NCBI GenBank assembly: GCA_002007465.1
Contig: LNAC01000348.1
Span: 1,629,178 to 1,693,177 of the forward strand
Source of the DNA: Ailurus styani
Taxonomy: Eukaryota; Chordata; Mammalia; Carnivora; Ailuridae
Direction of reading: 5' to 3'
Length of the DNA: 64,000 bases
Positions 20,530 to 32,384 of this stretch are shown here, piece by piece; position 1 is the first letter of the stretch; each line of letters opens with the position of its first letter. The notes under the pieces were generated by a model. That model did no database searches, was not told the origin of the DNA, and saw nothing but the letters and a program-made list of their open reading frames with translations. The position numbers and the translations under genes are program-made.

Positions 20530-22340
20530 AATAGAGGACCGAAGAGATGCTAAGTGCTAGACTCATAGGGAGAAGGATCATTTTCAAATCTCAGGAGGTC
20601 ACCCATTCTTTCAGGATTTCTAGAAGGCTTATTGTCTGTTATAAGCTGCCAATGATTACTCATTTCCTTTGGTGAGCATCGGTTGAAAATAGCTATCATA
20701 TAACGAATGGAAACCGGAAGATACTTGAAGACTACAAGGACATAATAGCAACGTGTTCTGTGATGTGGAAAGAATAAAATGAATTTCAGAAAGAACACCA
20801 GAGATTGCTCTAACCTTTTCCTTTTATAGGAAATAGAAGTCTATGATTTCCTAGAGTTAGAAGCTAAAATGAGATTTAAGCTGGATCTCCTGACAACCAG
20901 TCCAATGTTCTTTGTACTGTGGAACAGACATAAGAAAGGAATCTTGAGAGTTAAGGATATTTATGTTTATTCCAAAAAGATACTCTGGAGCATTCCCAGT
21001 AAATAAGTACCAATGAAACACAACAAACAAAACAAAACAAAAACCTGAAAAAGAAATTGAGATTTGTGTGTAGTAGATAGTAAAATGATCACATTTAAAG
21101 AAAGACTGAAAGGGGAGTATTTAAAGACAAATATAATACATAATATGGTTTAAGATATACTGCTGTTAAGCCATATTAAAATACTTTTATTGAGAAACAC
21201 TTATGATCACATTAGCACAGAAATATGAATGGCTTACTATGCCATTATATTATTGTATTATATTATATGCCATATATTTCATTACTATGGTTATAAAAAC
21301 AACTTTAAAGCTAATAAGCATAAAGGGTTTCCTCTACAGAGTTGATGTTTTATCATGAGGGAGAAATTACATTCTCTCTCCAGTGGTCTTTGGGACCACT
21401 GCATTGAGAGATCTTGGAAAGAAGAGCCAAGGGAAAGCCCTTAATGGATAGGTAATGTACAATACGCCTCTTTCTTCTTCACACTTATCATATACATTAA
21501 GAAAAACAGGTGGTTTTGAAAGTGTCAGAGGATTTACCCCATTGTCTAATTTACAAGGTTGATAATCTCTAGAGCACACTGGTTAAGGAAGAAAGTCAAG
21601 AACACTGTTTTTTTGAACTTCACCCATTCTGTATCAGCAGGATTACCCTGAAGAATGTAATTTATGAATGAATAACAGTAGTCTCTGTCAAGTCAGCAGA
21701 CCAGTGAATTCTACTATATAAGGATTCTTTGGGAGCTCTCGACCTGGATTTTTAGCTGTATTGTCTTTGTATTCTTTCCTGTTCTGAGCTAGTAAATACT
21801 CTCTTGCCTTCATTCTAAACCATTTTTTATTCAGAATGAAATTTTCCATACCCAATGGCACATTTTATTGAAACAAGTTGTTCAAATTCAGTGGTATTAA
21901 AGATTTTTCTAGATAATCCTAATGACGTTGCCTTGAAAATGAAAAATTGTGTATTGTCTTGCTGTCTAAATTCCTGAAATTAAACCATTTATGTAGTTGA
22001 CCCAGCTAGCAATTACAAGCTAAGCCAAACACTTTGATCCTTCCATGGGAATGAAAACTACTGGAATACAATATACCTGTGAAGCTTGAGAGTGACAGTT
22101 CCATAAACAGTAGCAAAACCGAGAAGACGGACCCATCTGAGGAGAATACACCGAAATGTGCTTGGCTCAAAGTACAAAATAACAACCTGTGGGATGAGAA
22201 CAGAAAGAAAGAGACCTTCAGGATCAACTGATGACCCACAGACTAAAATCAATATTTCATATATGAATTTTGACATAAGTACACATCCTTTTGAATAAAA
22301 CTTTAAAATATTATTTTGATTATTCACTGTCCAAATCAAA
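20530..22340. other. Unassigned sequence
   Basis: AT-rich unique DNA with short motif-free frames. 21700-21830 has an LTR-like flavour (GGATTCTTTGGGAGCTCTCG), but the boundaries are not clear, so no element is called. Confidence 0.35.
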
Positions 22341-22344
22341 AGAC

Positions 22345-22640
22345 TACGGTCTCCCTATTACTTTCAGATCAAACCTAAGTTCTTTAATTCTGACTTTCAG
22401 GAGTTTCTATTAATTGTCTCTAAGCCTTCAGCACAAACTTAACTCTTTTTATTTCCCCAGGTGGGCCAGCCAGGCTGTCCTCCACTGTCATACTCCACTG
22501 GAGCCTTGCTGATGCCCACCTCCATATTTCCAGCAGTACCTTTTCCCTGTCTGAACCAGCCCTGAGAGGACTGTCCTGTACTCCCCAACCTACCCTTAGT
22601 ATCTGGTTCAACTGCCTCACTAACTCTTCTCTTCTCACTC
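22345..22640 (+). mobile_element. L2-like fragment, degraded
   Basis: The CT-rich run with CCTGTCTGAACCAGCCCTGA and TCTGGTTCAACTGCCTCACT resembles the inner L2 3' region in sense. The match is weak and the call is tentative. Confidence 0.35.
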
Positions 22641-22830
22641 CAGAGTTCTCACTGAGCAAATATTAAACATTTACCATGAGCCATATACTATACTAGATGC
22701 TTTAGATACAAAGGCCACTAAGAAAGAGAAGAGAGATCTATAAACGAGGAATTGCATTAAAATAGCACAGGTGCTGTGATAAACATCTCGCAGGTTCAGT
22801 GGGACACAAAGGAACAAGTGGTCAATCCTG
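22641..22830 (-). mobile_element. L2 LINE 3' end, antisense
   Basis: GAGCAAATATTAAACATTTA, then CATGAGCCATATACTATACT and GATGCTTTAGATACAAAGGC follow antisense L2 order. It continues weakly to GGTGCTGTGATAAACATC. Confidence 0.65.
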
Positions 22831-22839
22831 GTTGGGGGT

Positions 22840-23513
22840 GGGGGCAGTCTAAAGTCATGTGCAACACACTGTATTGTATTATCTTTCAGATGCTACTGGT
22901 GGTTTTGAACATGCCCTCATAGAATAGGAATTGGTTTGGCCCTGCTTAAGAAATCTAAAGAAAAAATGTTGTTGAAGAATATAGACTTATATTCTTATGC
23001 TGGAGTGGCAGACCTGAACTGATTTTGCTGAAAACAAGGTCATCATAACTGAAAAATATACTCATTCCTAAAACCCCTATTTTAGGGGTTTTTGTTTTGT
23101 CTTGTTTTATCCCAAAGATACAAATATTGGGAAACATAAAGCATAGTTGGGTGACATGGGGTGGATGCTGACATTTTCTTGCAGATAGTTTACAAATGGA
23201 GCCCCACTCTCCAACAGTGCCAGGAACGACATTACCGACAGCTCGCTGATAGTATTTCTCAAATAAGTCTACTGTATAAAGATATTAAACTAGGTAATTC
23301 CAATCATTAGATTGGAACTAATTAGTTTAAATTTAGATGTAGACTAGTTTAGATTTAGATTAAACTAGGTACTTCCATCATTAGAATTAAATTCTCAAAG
23401 AGTAGGAAAAAGGCTGGTATTAAGAAAGAAATCAAAGGAAGGTAAAAATAGGTGTGACCAGGAGATAATGTTGCTTTGTGTCTATGTAGTACCTGTCTTT
23501 AATTTTCTAATTC
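22840..23513. other. Unassigned sequence with a local duplication
   Basis: No gene is seen. TTAAACTAGGTAATTCCAAT (from 23285) recurs as TTAAACTAGGTACTTCCATC (from 23363), each followed by CATTAG, about 78 bp apart. Confidence 0.5.
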
Positions 23514-23712
23514 GGGCACCTGGGTGGCTCAGTGGGTTAATGCCTCTGCTTTCGGCTCAGGTCATGATCTCAGGGTCCTGGGATCGAGGCCCGCATCGGG
23601 CTCCCTGCTCAGCGGGGAGCCTGCTTCCCCCTCTCTCTCTCTGCCTGCCTCTCTGCCTCCTTGTGATCTCTCTCCCTCTGTGAAATAAATAAATAAAATC
23701 TTTAAAAAAAAA
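23514..23712 (+). mobile_element. Young CAN SINE (mustelid-like subfamily)
   Basis: GGGCACCTGGGTGGCTCAGT head, CTCAGGTCATGATCTCAGGG core, CTCTCTCTGCCTGCCTCTCT middle and AAATAAATAAATAAAATCTT tail. The exact 13-bp duplication AATTTTCTAATTC lies at 23501-23513 and 23713-23725. Confidence 0.97.
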
Positions 23713-23725
23713 AATTTTCTAATTC

Positions 23726-24574
23726 ACTAGGTCTATGCTAAAGATGCAGATAAAGATGTGATTTTAAAATTCAGTCTACCAGGAAAAGTGCTTGGAGTCA
23801 TCCAGAAATTGATATAAAAATATTTCCTTTATTTACTATTTTCACAAAACAAGTCAAAATTCTGTAAATGTGTGTTCTAAGTTTTAGCTCATATATTTTA
23901 GAAATAGTTTTTCACACAAGGGTCTGGCAGTAATTACAAGTTCTGCAAAATAAGCTGTATTGTTTAGTAAGGAATCTGAGCTGAAGGAAGAAGGGAAAAT
24001 TTGGGGAAAAAAACAAATGAAAAAACTTGGCAGATTAAGGGATTAGGGGATATGTGTTCTATCTTATGTCAGAGAGAAATGACAGATTAGAAACTAGTGA
24101 GAGAGGCACCTAAAGTCTAGATAGAATATACAAAATCTCAAATATTTCCACTAGGAATGGCTTTGGAGATTATTCCAGCACAGTGGATTGCTGGAATCTA
24201 CAAAATCCTGTGACTTATTAGAAAGTTTTCCATTCCACACTGAACAATCATTAGGGGCATGAATAAGCAAAGGTGAAGAATGTAATATAGAAGTCTGCAT
24301 ATTTGGAGGAAAGAATTAATCTTGAATTGTTCAGGAACTACTGCTATAGCTTCAAACTTTTATTTCACCGATGAAGAATTTGAGGGCTTGTTACTGTAAA
24401 TGAAAGACTGAGTTGGTCAGAAATAAATGAAAAAATAATAGTCAATTTTTTTCAACATCCATGGATGAGGTATAAGCTTAAAAGTAATAGAAAATGAAAT
24501 TCCAGTGAACTTAGTAAAATACATTATTAGAAACAGTTCAACAAATAGTGTAGTAGAACTCCTAATTTTGGAGT
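23726..24574. other. Unassigned sequence
   Basis: No gene or repeat is recognised in this AT-rich stretch. Confidence 0.35.
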
Positions 24575-24800
24575 GTGGTGATGGGAGAATCCAGGCTCTG
24601 CATCCAGTCTCCCTGGGTTCCAATCCTGGCTCTGTTCTTTACTAGTGTGACTTTGACAAATTACTTAATATTGCCTTGCTCTGCCTCAGTTCTCCCATCT
24701 GTACAATGAACACAACACTAACACTACCCTATGGACTGTTTTGAAATTTGAATGTGATAAACATAACACCTGGTACATTGGGCATTCAGTGAATTTTGGC
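24575..24800 (+). mobile_element. MIR SINE, sense
   Basis: CTGGGTTCCAATCCTGGCTC, then TAGTGTGACTTTGACAAATT and GCCTCAGTTCTCCCATCTGT are the MIR core in order. The tail part CCTGGTACATTGGGCATTCA follows. The element is nearly full length and diverged. Confidence 0.88.
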
Positions 24801-25288
24801 TATTAGGAGAGCTGACTTATATATACTTTGTTCTAAAAGTTATCATTCTCACTGTCGTATAATTACATCTTATCTCAGTGAATTCTTTTCTGATTGTTCC
24901 AGATACTCCCTTTGAACTCCTATAATCACTTTTGACCATACACCTTTTTTACTTTACCTTGTACTGTAGTTAACTGTATGGGTATTCCCCTGAATCAATG
25001 TTTAAAACCAAAGAAGGCATGCTTCTCCATATATTCTGTGTGCTTCACACACAGAAAATTTAAATATATTAAACATTTGGTCAATGATCTATTTTAGCTA
25101 ATTTAACAAAGAAAATGTTACCTTTAAAATAAACTATGTGAAAAGTCCAATCAGGATTCACTAACCATTGTGATTCTAATTCATTCATTCACTATTTAGT
25201 CTGCGATTTAGAAGCCATTATAATAAATCAGATGTGGATTAGGTCCTCCAGTTATAGTTTAGAACAGTGGATACTCCGTGTACATGAT
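24801..25288. other. Unassigned sequence
   Basis: No gene is seen. A TTCATTCATTCACT run near 25182 may be an L2 tail relic. Confidence 0.3.
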
Positions 25289-25289
25289 A

Positions 25290-25515
25290 AAAATAATGGC
25301 ATGATCATACCAAATATTTATACAGCACTATTGTTAGACACAAAATTAAGCATTTTTACAGTATTTACTTATTTAATCCCCACAATACTTATACAGTGGG
25401 AATGTTTATTTTACAAAGGAGGAATGATGCACAGAGAATTCAGGAGATGTGCTCAGCGTCACACAGCCAGGAAATGTCAGGACTAGGATCTGAATCCAGA
25501 CAGCTGAGTTCCAGA
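25290..25515 (-). mobile_element. MIR SINE, antisense
   Basis: TTATTTAATCCCCACAATAC, then GTCACACAGCCAGGAAATGT and AGGATCTGAATCCAGACAGC match reverse-complemented MIR. Confidence 0.88.
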
Positions 25516-25519
25516 GTTC

Positions 25520-26035
25520 AGGTCTTGCCTCTCTAAATAGTTCTATCACGTGGTGGAGGTGACAAATGCTATTATACTGTGAACTGAATCATACTGAGGA
25601 TTCAGAGAAAAGAGGAACTCTCAGTGAAAACAAGTGAAGTTATCGTAGGAGGGTTCACATCTGTAAGGACCTGGAGGAGGAGAGGGTTTAAGTATATAAG
25701 CAAACAGGAAAGGGAGGGAGCCTGAGACAAAGGCCTGGTTGGGGGAAAGCTTCAGGAGTGTGGAGTATATGGTCAGGGACAGGAAGACATAAAGGGGAGT
25801 ACTAAAAATCAAGCTTTAAAACAGAGATGGGACCAGTTCATTGTAAGCTTTAAATAAAAGGGTGAGGAATTCAGATTTTATTCTGTAACCAGACATCTCA
25901 TTAAACTTCTATAAATTGAGATCAGAAGCGTGTTCCAGGGAGTTAATGGGGCAGCATCATCACACAGGATGACCGGATGCTCTGGAAGGGGAAGATATTG
26001 AAGGTGAGAAGGCCACTTGGGAGAAATCAAAATGA
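25520..26035. other. Unassigned sequence
   Basis: No gene is seen. The purine-rich tract at 25660-25800 resembles the inner part of antisense L2 but is not called. Confidence 0.3.
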
Positions 26036-26039
26036 AACA

Positions 26040-26808
26040 AAACAAATTCATCACCTTTCTCACCAATCCTTTCCCTTTTCTTATATCTCATTTCAGCATC
26101 CTCCTTTAGTCCCCAAATGCTTCTGCTTCCTTAACTCTCTGTGTAGAACCTTTCAGTGGCTCCCATGGTTCTTATGAAAAAGTCTAAATTGTTATTTTTT
26201 TAAAAAGACTTTATTTGAAAGAGAGGGAGAGAGAGCACCCATGCATGTGCACAGGGGGAGGAACAGGGGGTAGGGAGAAGGAGAGAGAGAATCCCAAGCC
26301 AACTCTACACTGAGTGCAGAACCCAGATTGGGGCTTGATCTCATGGCCCAGAGATCAGGACCTGAACCAAAATCAAGAGTCAGATGCTTAATCAATTGAG
26401 CCACCCAGGTGCCCCCAAAGTCTAAATTATTTAGGATGATAGATACCAGCTTACTTCTATTCATCAGTACTTTCCACCTACCCAAACCTTCTGATCCTTG
26501 CATATGCTGTCCCTGACTAGATGTTCCTTACACAATCCAACTGGCTCACCTGTACCTGGCTTACTCCTATTCACCTTTCAGGCTTCAGTTTAAATCTCTC
26601 TTCCTCTAGGAAGGGGAAGCCTTCCCTCTGGCTTTGCACGCCTTCCCTACTTGATCACGGCACCGGATCCACAGGACTGCATTAGATTTTTAGGCTTGGT
26701 GACGACCATGCTTATCGTGTTCAATTCTGTAATACTAGCATTAACTAACTGAAGTCCGGGCATACAGAAAGTGCTCATAAATATGTGTTGAATGAAAGAA
26801 AAAATACA
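26040..26808 (+). mobile_element. L2 LINE 3' end, sense, interrupted by a SINE
   Basis: CTTTCAGTGGCTCCCATGG, CACCTTTCAGGCTTCAGTTT, AGGAAGGGGAAGCCTTCCCT and GTGCTCATAAATATGTGTTG, then AATGAAAG, follow L2 3' order to its end. A CAN SINE splits it at 26193-26416. A 57-bp L1 tail inserted right after it. Confidence 0.85.
26193..26416 (-). mobile_element. CAN SINE inside L2, antisense
   Basis: AAAAAGACTTTATTTGAAAG left end, GA-rich middle, and ATTGAGCCACCCAGGTGCCC right end. AAAGTCTAAATT repeats at 26179-26190 and 26417-26428 as target-site duplication. Confidence 0.94.
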
Positions 26809-26865
26809 TTCACAGACCTGTACCCCTTGGGCAAATAATAAAAATAAAATTAAAAAAAAAAGAAA
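26809..26865 (+). mobile_element. Ultra-short 5'-truncated L1 3' tail (57 bp)
   Basis: CAGACCTGTACCCCTTGGGC plus an A-rich tail resembles the last bases of carnivore L1. An exact 15-bp duplication GAAAGAAAAAATACA lies at 26794-26808 and 26866-26880. The 5' truncation is extreme. Confidence 0.72.
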
Positions 26866-26880
26866 GAAAGAAAAAATACA

Positions 26881-27120
26881 GCTGTAGGAAAACGGTAAAG
26901 GACAGAACTACTGTAGTGAGAACAGGAATTCAGGCATTCATGAGAACAGAGGAAAGAACATGCTGAGTCAAGAAAATTGGGCAGCTGATTATTTGCTGAG
27001 GCAAAAGTGAAGAAAGTGTCAAAAATAATGGGAAGATTTTAAGCCTGGGTGACTGGAAGGATGATTGTGTTTAGAAAGAAACAGATAAAAAGAAAATGAT
27101 GCATCAGTCTGGGTATAACT
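26881..27120. other. Unassigned sequence
   Basis: A purine-rich stretch without a recognised gene or repeat; it could be old antisense L2 interior. Confidence 0.3.
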
Positions 27121-27124
27121 ATGT

Positions 27125-27435
27125 TAGCTCTGCTTAGAAAACTCCTCATCCCACTTCATCCTTCATGTCTCAGCTCAGAGTTGGCACACCCCAGATTGAG
27201 TCAGGTTTCCATCTTATCTGCACAATTTACTTGTATTGAATTCTGAGCTTTCCTTTATCACACTTACCAACTCTATTTTGATAGAGTAATCTGTAATTCA
27301 TTTGTTAAATGTGTCTACTAGCTAGTTTGTAAGTTGCATGAGGGTATGAATTGTAACTATCTTACTCATGATTGCATACCAATTCCCTAGTTCTTAGCAA
27401 CAGTAGATAACCAACTGTAGGTAACCAAGGAAAGA
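27125..27435 (+). mobile_element. L2 LINE 3' region, sense
   Basis: TTCATGTCTCAGCTCAGAGT, TTCCTTTATCACACTTACCA and GTTTGTAAGTTGCATGAGGG, then AGTTCTTAGCAACAGTAGAT, match the order of the L2 3' part. It is degraded. Confidence 0.75.
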
Positions 27436-27439
27436 GATT

Positions 27440-27489
27440 TAAAAAAAGGAAGGGAAGGAAGGAAGGAGAGGAGAAGGAAGGAGAAAAAA
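27440..27489. repeat. (GGAA)n / purine-rich simple repeat
   Basis: Tandem GGAA/GGGA units bordered by A runs. Probably length-variable. Confidence 0.85.
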
Positions 27490-27789
27490 ATGCTAAGTTT
27501 ATTTTTTGATATACTGAGTGTAAGTTGTCTATACAACATCAAACCTAGATCTACCTTTTTAGTAGTTAATATACTCCATAATGAGAAAGGGAAAAAACAA
27601 AAGATGAGATATTTTGATATTTTTCAAATCTCAGTATTTCACCTTTTCTTGTTAAATATAATGTATATAAATGTATAGATTAACAAATTATTGTACATAT
27701 CCTTTCCCAAATTCCAAGTTAATAACAAGTATTATAACAAACCTTTATAAAGGAAGAAATGGAGAAAATCTAAGCCATTGGGCCAAAGA

Positions 27790-27995
27790 ATTTATGAACA
27801 ACAATGATAATACAAATAGCTGCCATTTTATGTATTCATACCTAATAGCTGCCTGTGCCCCTGCACACTGATCACTGTGACAGACATCTTCCTTACATTA
27901 GGGTCCAGATATATTTATTATTTCCACTTGACAGATAAAGAGACTGAACGTTAATGGGGTTACCTAATTTGCCCCTGGTTATAAAAGATTATGTT
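27790..27995 (-). mobile_element. MIR SINE, antisense, degraded
   Basis: TTATTATTTCCACTTGACAG, ATAAAGAGACTGAACGTTAA and TAATTTGCCCCTGGTTATAA follow reverse-complemented MIR order. Confidence 0.75.
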
Positions 27996-27999
27996 TTTC

Positions 28000-30530
28000 A
28001 ACCAGAACCCATAAAATGTTCCTCTCCTAGAATAACTACCTGCGATATATTTTCAAAGTACATATTTCAAGAGAAAACTTTCCCCATTCTCTTTCCAATA
28101 CTAGAGGCTAATGATAGGCCTGATGATATTTAGCATGTGAGAAGCAGGACAGAAGGGCACCACTTTGGTTACTGAGGACCCTAAGGACCCAAAAGCATGC
28201 ATAACTGCTGGATGCATGAGTACGGGGGTATAGACTGTAAGTAGGTATAGGAGGAGAGAGAGAGAGGCCTTCTGTATATTTTAAGGACTTGGTTCTTCAA
28301 CACTGGAAGTTTTTTCAGATGCCTACAAAATTCAATTAGCTGATCTTAGTGGTGGGATACTCTAGGCATTGTGTTTTTAAAAAGCACTGCTGTTTTGGAA
28401 ATGGACTTCTAAGCATTCCCCTCATTACAAACAAATCTGCACAGATTTTACACCCATTTCATCAAATATGATTTTTTTTTTTTAGTTAGTTTTGAAGTCA
28501 GCTTGATTGCCTACACTCTTTGGATACTGAACACAGCTAATGGGGAAGAAAAGAGAACCACAAGAGAAAAGAATATCAGGCTTTCCAAATATGCACAAAA
28601 TAGAAGAACATTTTTAAATAGAATAACTTTCATTTGCAAATATAGACACAACACCAGAGATAGAAAATTAACCACTGAGTGTTGGCTCAGTAGATGCAAG
28701 GCCCAGTGCTTTCAGAAGAGGAATGGGAAGGCAAGATGGTCAGAAGCCAGCACAGGCCAGTGCTCTTCCCAGAACTCTGAGAGTAAAAGGGTTATGAAGG
28801 AAGCTCTGGCGTTAGGCCTGATATTTTAAGGATCTGAGCAAGTTTCCTAATAGCGTGGAACGTGGAAGTTCTACTTTCTTCACTGACTTGTCGAGTGTCA
28901 TTTGCTTCAGTTCAGTGAAACTGGTTGTGAATTAAACCACTTGTGTAAGTGAGTGAGGTACAATATGCTTTAGTGTTTGTGTTAGTGGGTGTGTGGGAAC
29001 AGTTTTATTTACAAAAAAAAGATTACCGGGTAATGGGAGCACATTGACAGATGTCTGTGACAAGACTTGTTGATTAAGTTGTCCTGTGATAAGGATGTGA
29101 AGAACTTCTAAAGGTTTAAGGACTCTCTCTGCCACATCTACAATTTCCTTCTGCTTCATCCATGGAAGAGTCTCGATAGTTAAATATTTTCCAGGGCCAC
29201 TTAACCTTCTCCAGTTTACTGTGCTCCCAACAATTCTTACTGAACAAGTGAAGAACAAAGCTGATATCTTGTTTGGAGGACAGTCCATAAAGGTAACACT
29301 TGGAAATATCTAATATCAAAACCTACCATTTAATCCAACCAGGTTTGCTATCTTTTGAAGTAGGAGGCTGGAAATGAATCATGTAGGTGGAACTATGTAT
29401 ATTAAAGGACTTTTATACAGGATTTGCTTGATAAAATAAGGAGTTTGGAAGTTCCTTGAGAGTTCTAAAATTATTTTTTCTAAATTTGGGAAGAAATACA
29501 ATTCTTTACATGGGAAACATTTAGGATGAAGACATATGTCCTATAAATGTTTAATTTTCTAAAGTTAGGTCCAAATGACGAAAAATAAAAACTACTTAAT
29601 ACAACTTTACACCCATGCAATTATCACACAAATGAAAGGGGCTACGACTGTGATTATGTCTTTACACAACACGATGGTCTAGAACTTAATACTTTGCACT
29701 TGGCTCCTATTACTCAAAGCAACAAAACAAGGATAAATTGTTACACTAAAATATAAAATATGTACATAACTTTTATCCATTTTTAATATATAAGTAACAT
29801 TTTGGGGTTACTGTGACAACAGATGAGATCTGCTTGACACATCTCCTCTAAAATCCCCAATATAATACCCCTGAAAAGATAAACAAAATTTAAAGGGGTC
29901 ACAGCTCTAAAAACTAAAGGCAAAGATGACACAATCCCAAATTCTCACTGGTGATTCTACTCACTGCCTGGTAGCTGGTATCAAATTAACAAGTACCTTT
30001 TAAGTAAAACATCACATGCCTCATTCTCTGAACCAGAATAAGATCTGAAAGCCCAAAGATAACAAGGAAAGATTTTCATTCCTATTCCTCGTCAGAGTCT
30101 CATTCTGAGACCCATCAGCTTTTACTAGATGAAACAAGTACAATGAAAATTCTTGCATCATGTCCTAACTGTGCAGGGATGATTTCTGCCTCAGCCAGTC
30201 CTGGAGCCTTCTTGTCCATGACAACTTTTCCCGATCAGCTCCCCTCTTCTCCTTCCATTCAGGGATTAGAATTCCCAGGATGTAGCATTCAGAAATGTGA
30301 TACTCAGCTACCTAAGGGAAAGAACAGCAAGGTGGAAGGAAAAGCAAGTATGCTGCTGGAGAGCACAGAGAGCCTCCCTGGTCTGTTTTCCTCTCTCTGC
30401 ACAAGAAAAGGTGCTTTGTAGAAATACCCCAACCCAACAAACGTAATAAACATAGAAACAAATGACTGTGTTTGTCTAAAACTTTTACAACCTCAGCTTA
30501 TGTGTTCAGAAGGAAGAATTTTTTGGTTAA
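28000..30530. other. Longest repeat-poor interval of the left half; no confirmed gene
   Basis: No known repeat family is obvious. It holds frames of 108 codons (+, 28503-28829), 118 codons (-, 28932-29288), 67 codons (-, 29116-29319) and 92 codons (+, 30143-30421), none with recognised domains. 28932-29319 is treated in the findings. Being repeat-poor makes it a candidate for exon or regulatory content. Confidence 0.4.
28932..29319 (-). other. Unrecognised open frames, possible exon or pseudogene
   Basis: Two overlapping minus-strand frames, 67 codons at 29116-29319 and 118 codons at 28932-29288, would join into one longer product if a one-step frame change lay near 29225. Phrases such as LSGPGKYLTIETLPW and VAERVLKPLEVLHIL look protein-like, but I recognise no family. 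ATATTAG, an acceptor-like end, lies just upstream on the minus strand, and an AATAAA lies near 29001-29006. There is no poly(A) tail or target-site duplication, so a processed pseudogene is not shown. Chance is a real possibility. Confidence 0.3.
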
Positions 30531-30534
30531 GAGT

Positions 30535-31340
30535 AAATTATGGTACATGACTTAGGACAGAAGATTATACCATCCTAACAGTCATGTTCTCAAAAACATT
30601 AACGAATATGGTAAGGTTTTTGGGATTTATGTTAGGTAAAAAAACGAGCAGCAAATATAGAGAGAGCATACAGTGTGGTACTGATTATGCTTAAAAGTTA
30701 TTTATACATATGAATATATATATATATATAGGTACACACACATACACAAACGATAGCATATCTACTCCCTGCTTATTACTCTTAATCTCACACCCTTAAT
30801 TTGCTCCAGAAAGCAGATCATGAAGGGACCACCCATAAAAGCCAAGTGTGTTGTTTATTCCTATTAAGAAGTCCATCTCAAAATTATGTTTTCTACAAAT
30901 TGTCAAAAAGGCAAAAACAAAGAAACAAAAAAATCTAAAGCTATGGTTCTGCTTCCTTTTTTCTCTCCTGATGCTCTTGTGAGTGAACTACACGTTCCTC
31001 TGGGAAAAACACACCAGTGAACAGAGTGGTAATACCAAAGTATTACAGTTAAGATATTTTTGGTTTTGTTTTGTTACTATGAAAAAATGTATATTCATTG
31101 AAATGGTCATAAACTCTTTTCAGGGTTCAGTTCAAAATCTTATTGTAAATTTTTATTAAGCAAGAGTTGGTTTTGAGTAAATGTAAAGATATATACATAA
31201 ATGTGGGTATGTATGTCAATTTATATATATATCATGAACTTAACAGTATTTCCAGTGATTTTCTGGGTTTAGTATTAAGTATGCACATACTTCTTAGTTT
31301 TTAAAATTTTTCTATAATTAAGAAAAAAAGTTAATTTTAG
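30535..31340 (+). mobile_element. Old L1M/HAL1-type 3' end, sense, degraded
   Basis: TGGTACATGACTTAGGACAG, TGTTAGGTAAAAAAACGAGC and AGCATACAGTGTGGTACTGA follow the phrases of old L1 3' UTRs (probe-like 'one-sample' region). A (TA)n run sits at 30716-30732 and the block ends in an A-rich tail near 31325. Subfamily is uncertain. Confidence 0.5.
30714..30732. repeat. (TA)n microsatellite
   Basis: About nine TA units inside an old L1-like 3' end, followed by a short ACAC run. Confidence 0.85.
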
Positions 31341-31344
31341 TAAA

Positions 31345-31940
31345 AAACTATTCCAATATCTCTTCCAGGATATAATTAATGGTAAGACAACACAGGATAA
31401 TTGGATCTTTTAGTTTAATCCATACAGGTAATGGGAGCACAAAGTTAAGCCTTCTGGGTCCTCTCCTAAAATTTGACAATAAGAAAGGTATAATTTATCC
31501 ATGAGTTAATAAATTGTTAGGTAAAAAAATATATCTTGAGAATGAATAGGTTCAGGAACAAATAAGCTCTAAACATGATCTACATATGATCAATGATTTA
31601 CAGATTCAATTTTTTTTAAAAATAATGGACAAAGAACAGTACAAGAGTTGGTAAATGGAGTGGTAATGAAAGGCCGTTAGACACTGGGGGACTTTACTTA
31701 ATTCTGAATATGAAATATATGTAACATGTATCTTAGAAATTTTTGCTGTGGTTGCTGGTAAAATGATATACTTGGCTTAGAAGTAAATGAAAATAAACAC
31801 ACATGGAATGAATTAACTATCTTAAGGAAAATATATATGAGGCAGGAAAAGAGATCTAATAAGATAAAAAAAATTTAAAAGATGAAAATTTTCATTTGTA
31901 AAATAGTGCAAATACATGAGTTGCCTACCAATCAGGTAGA
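31345..31940. other. Unassigned AT-rich sequence
   Basis: No gene or confident repeat is seen. Confidence 0.3.
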
Positions 31941-31944
31941 AGAG

Positions 31945-32165
31945 ATTCTGTAGCCTAGTGCAATGGATAAAAAAGGAATTTGGAGTTAGCTGCCATAAAT
32001 GCCAGTCAGGCTCTACCACTGATTAGACATACAACCTACAAATCCCTTACATTGTGTGGGATCAGTTTCCTCAACAGTTTAATGAAGACAATGAAAAATC
32101 CTATAGTATTTATGGAATCAATTAATAAACCACAGATAAATAGCAAATGTCAGTTTTGTTATTAA
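31945..32165 (+). mobile_element. MIR SINE, sense, degraded
   Basis: GGAGTTAGCTGCCATAAATG, CAGGCTCTACCACTGATTAG and GATCAGTTTCCTCAACAGTT follow the MIR core order with many changes. Confidence 0.6.
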
Positions 32166-32384
32166 CATAATTACTTTGGATATTTGTCACATTTGAATCA
32201 GGAATCTGTTTAGTCCTCTTGTATATGTATCTTCAAATACAGAAAAGAAGCTTCTGAATACTGTGGAGTAGAGAATGGAGTACAAAGGGAATGTGAAAGA
32301 AACAGACAAGGCAAATTGTGTCTTTAAAGCAGTAGGGGAGCTGTTAGTATGAAGGGTAAAGGCAGGAAAAGCCAGGTATATTCA

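Noticed and set aside
22058..22339. 93-codon minus-strand frame with hydrophobic stretches
   Set aside because: Overlaps a second frame, no recognised family, no gene context; probably chance.
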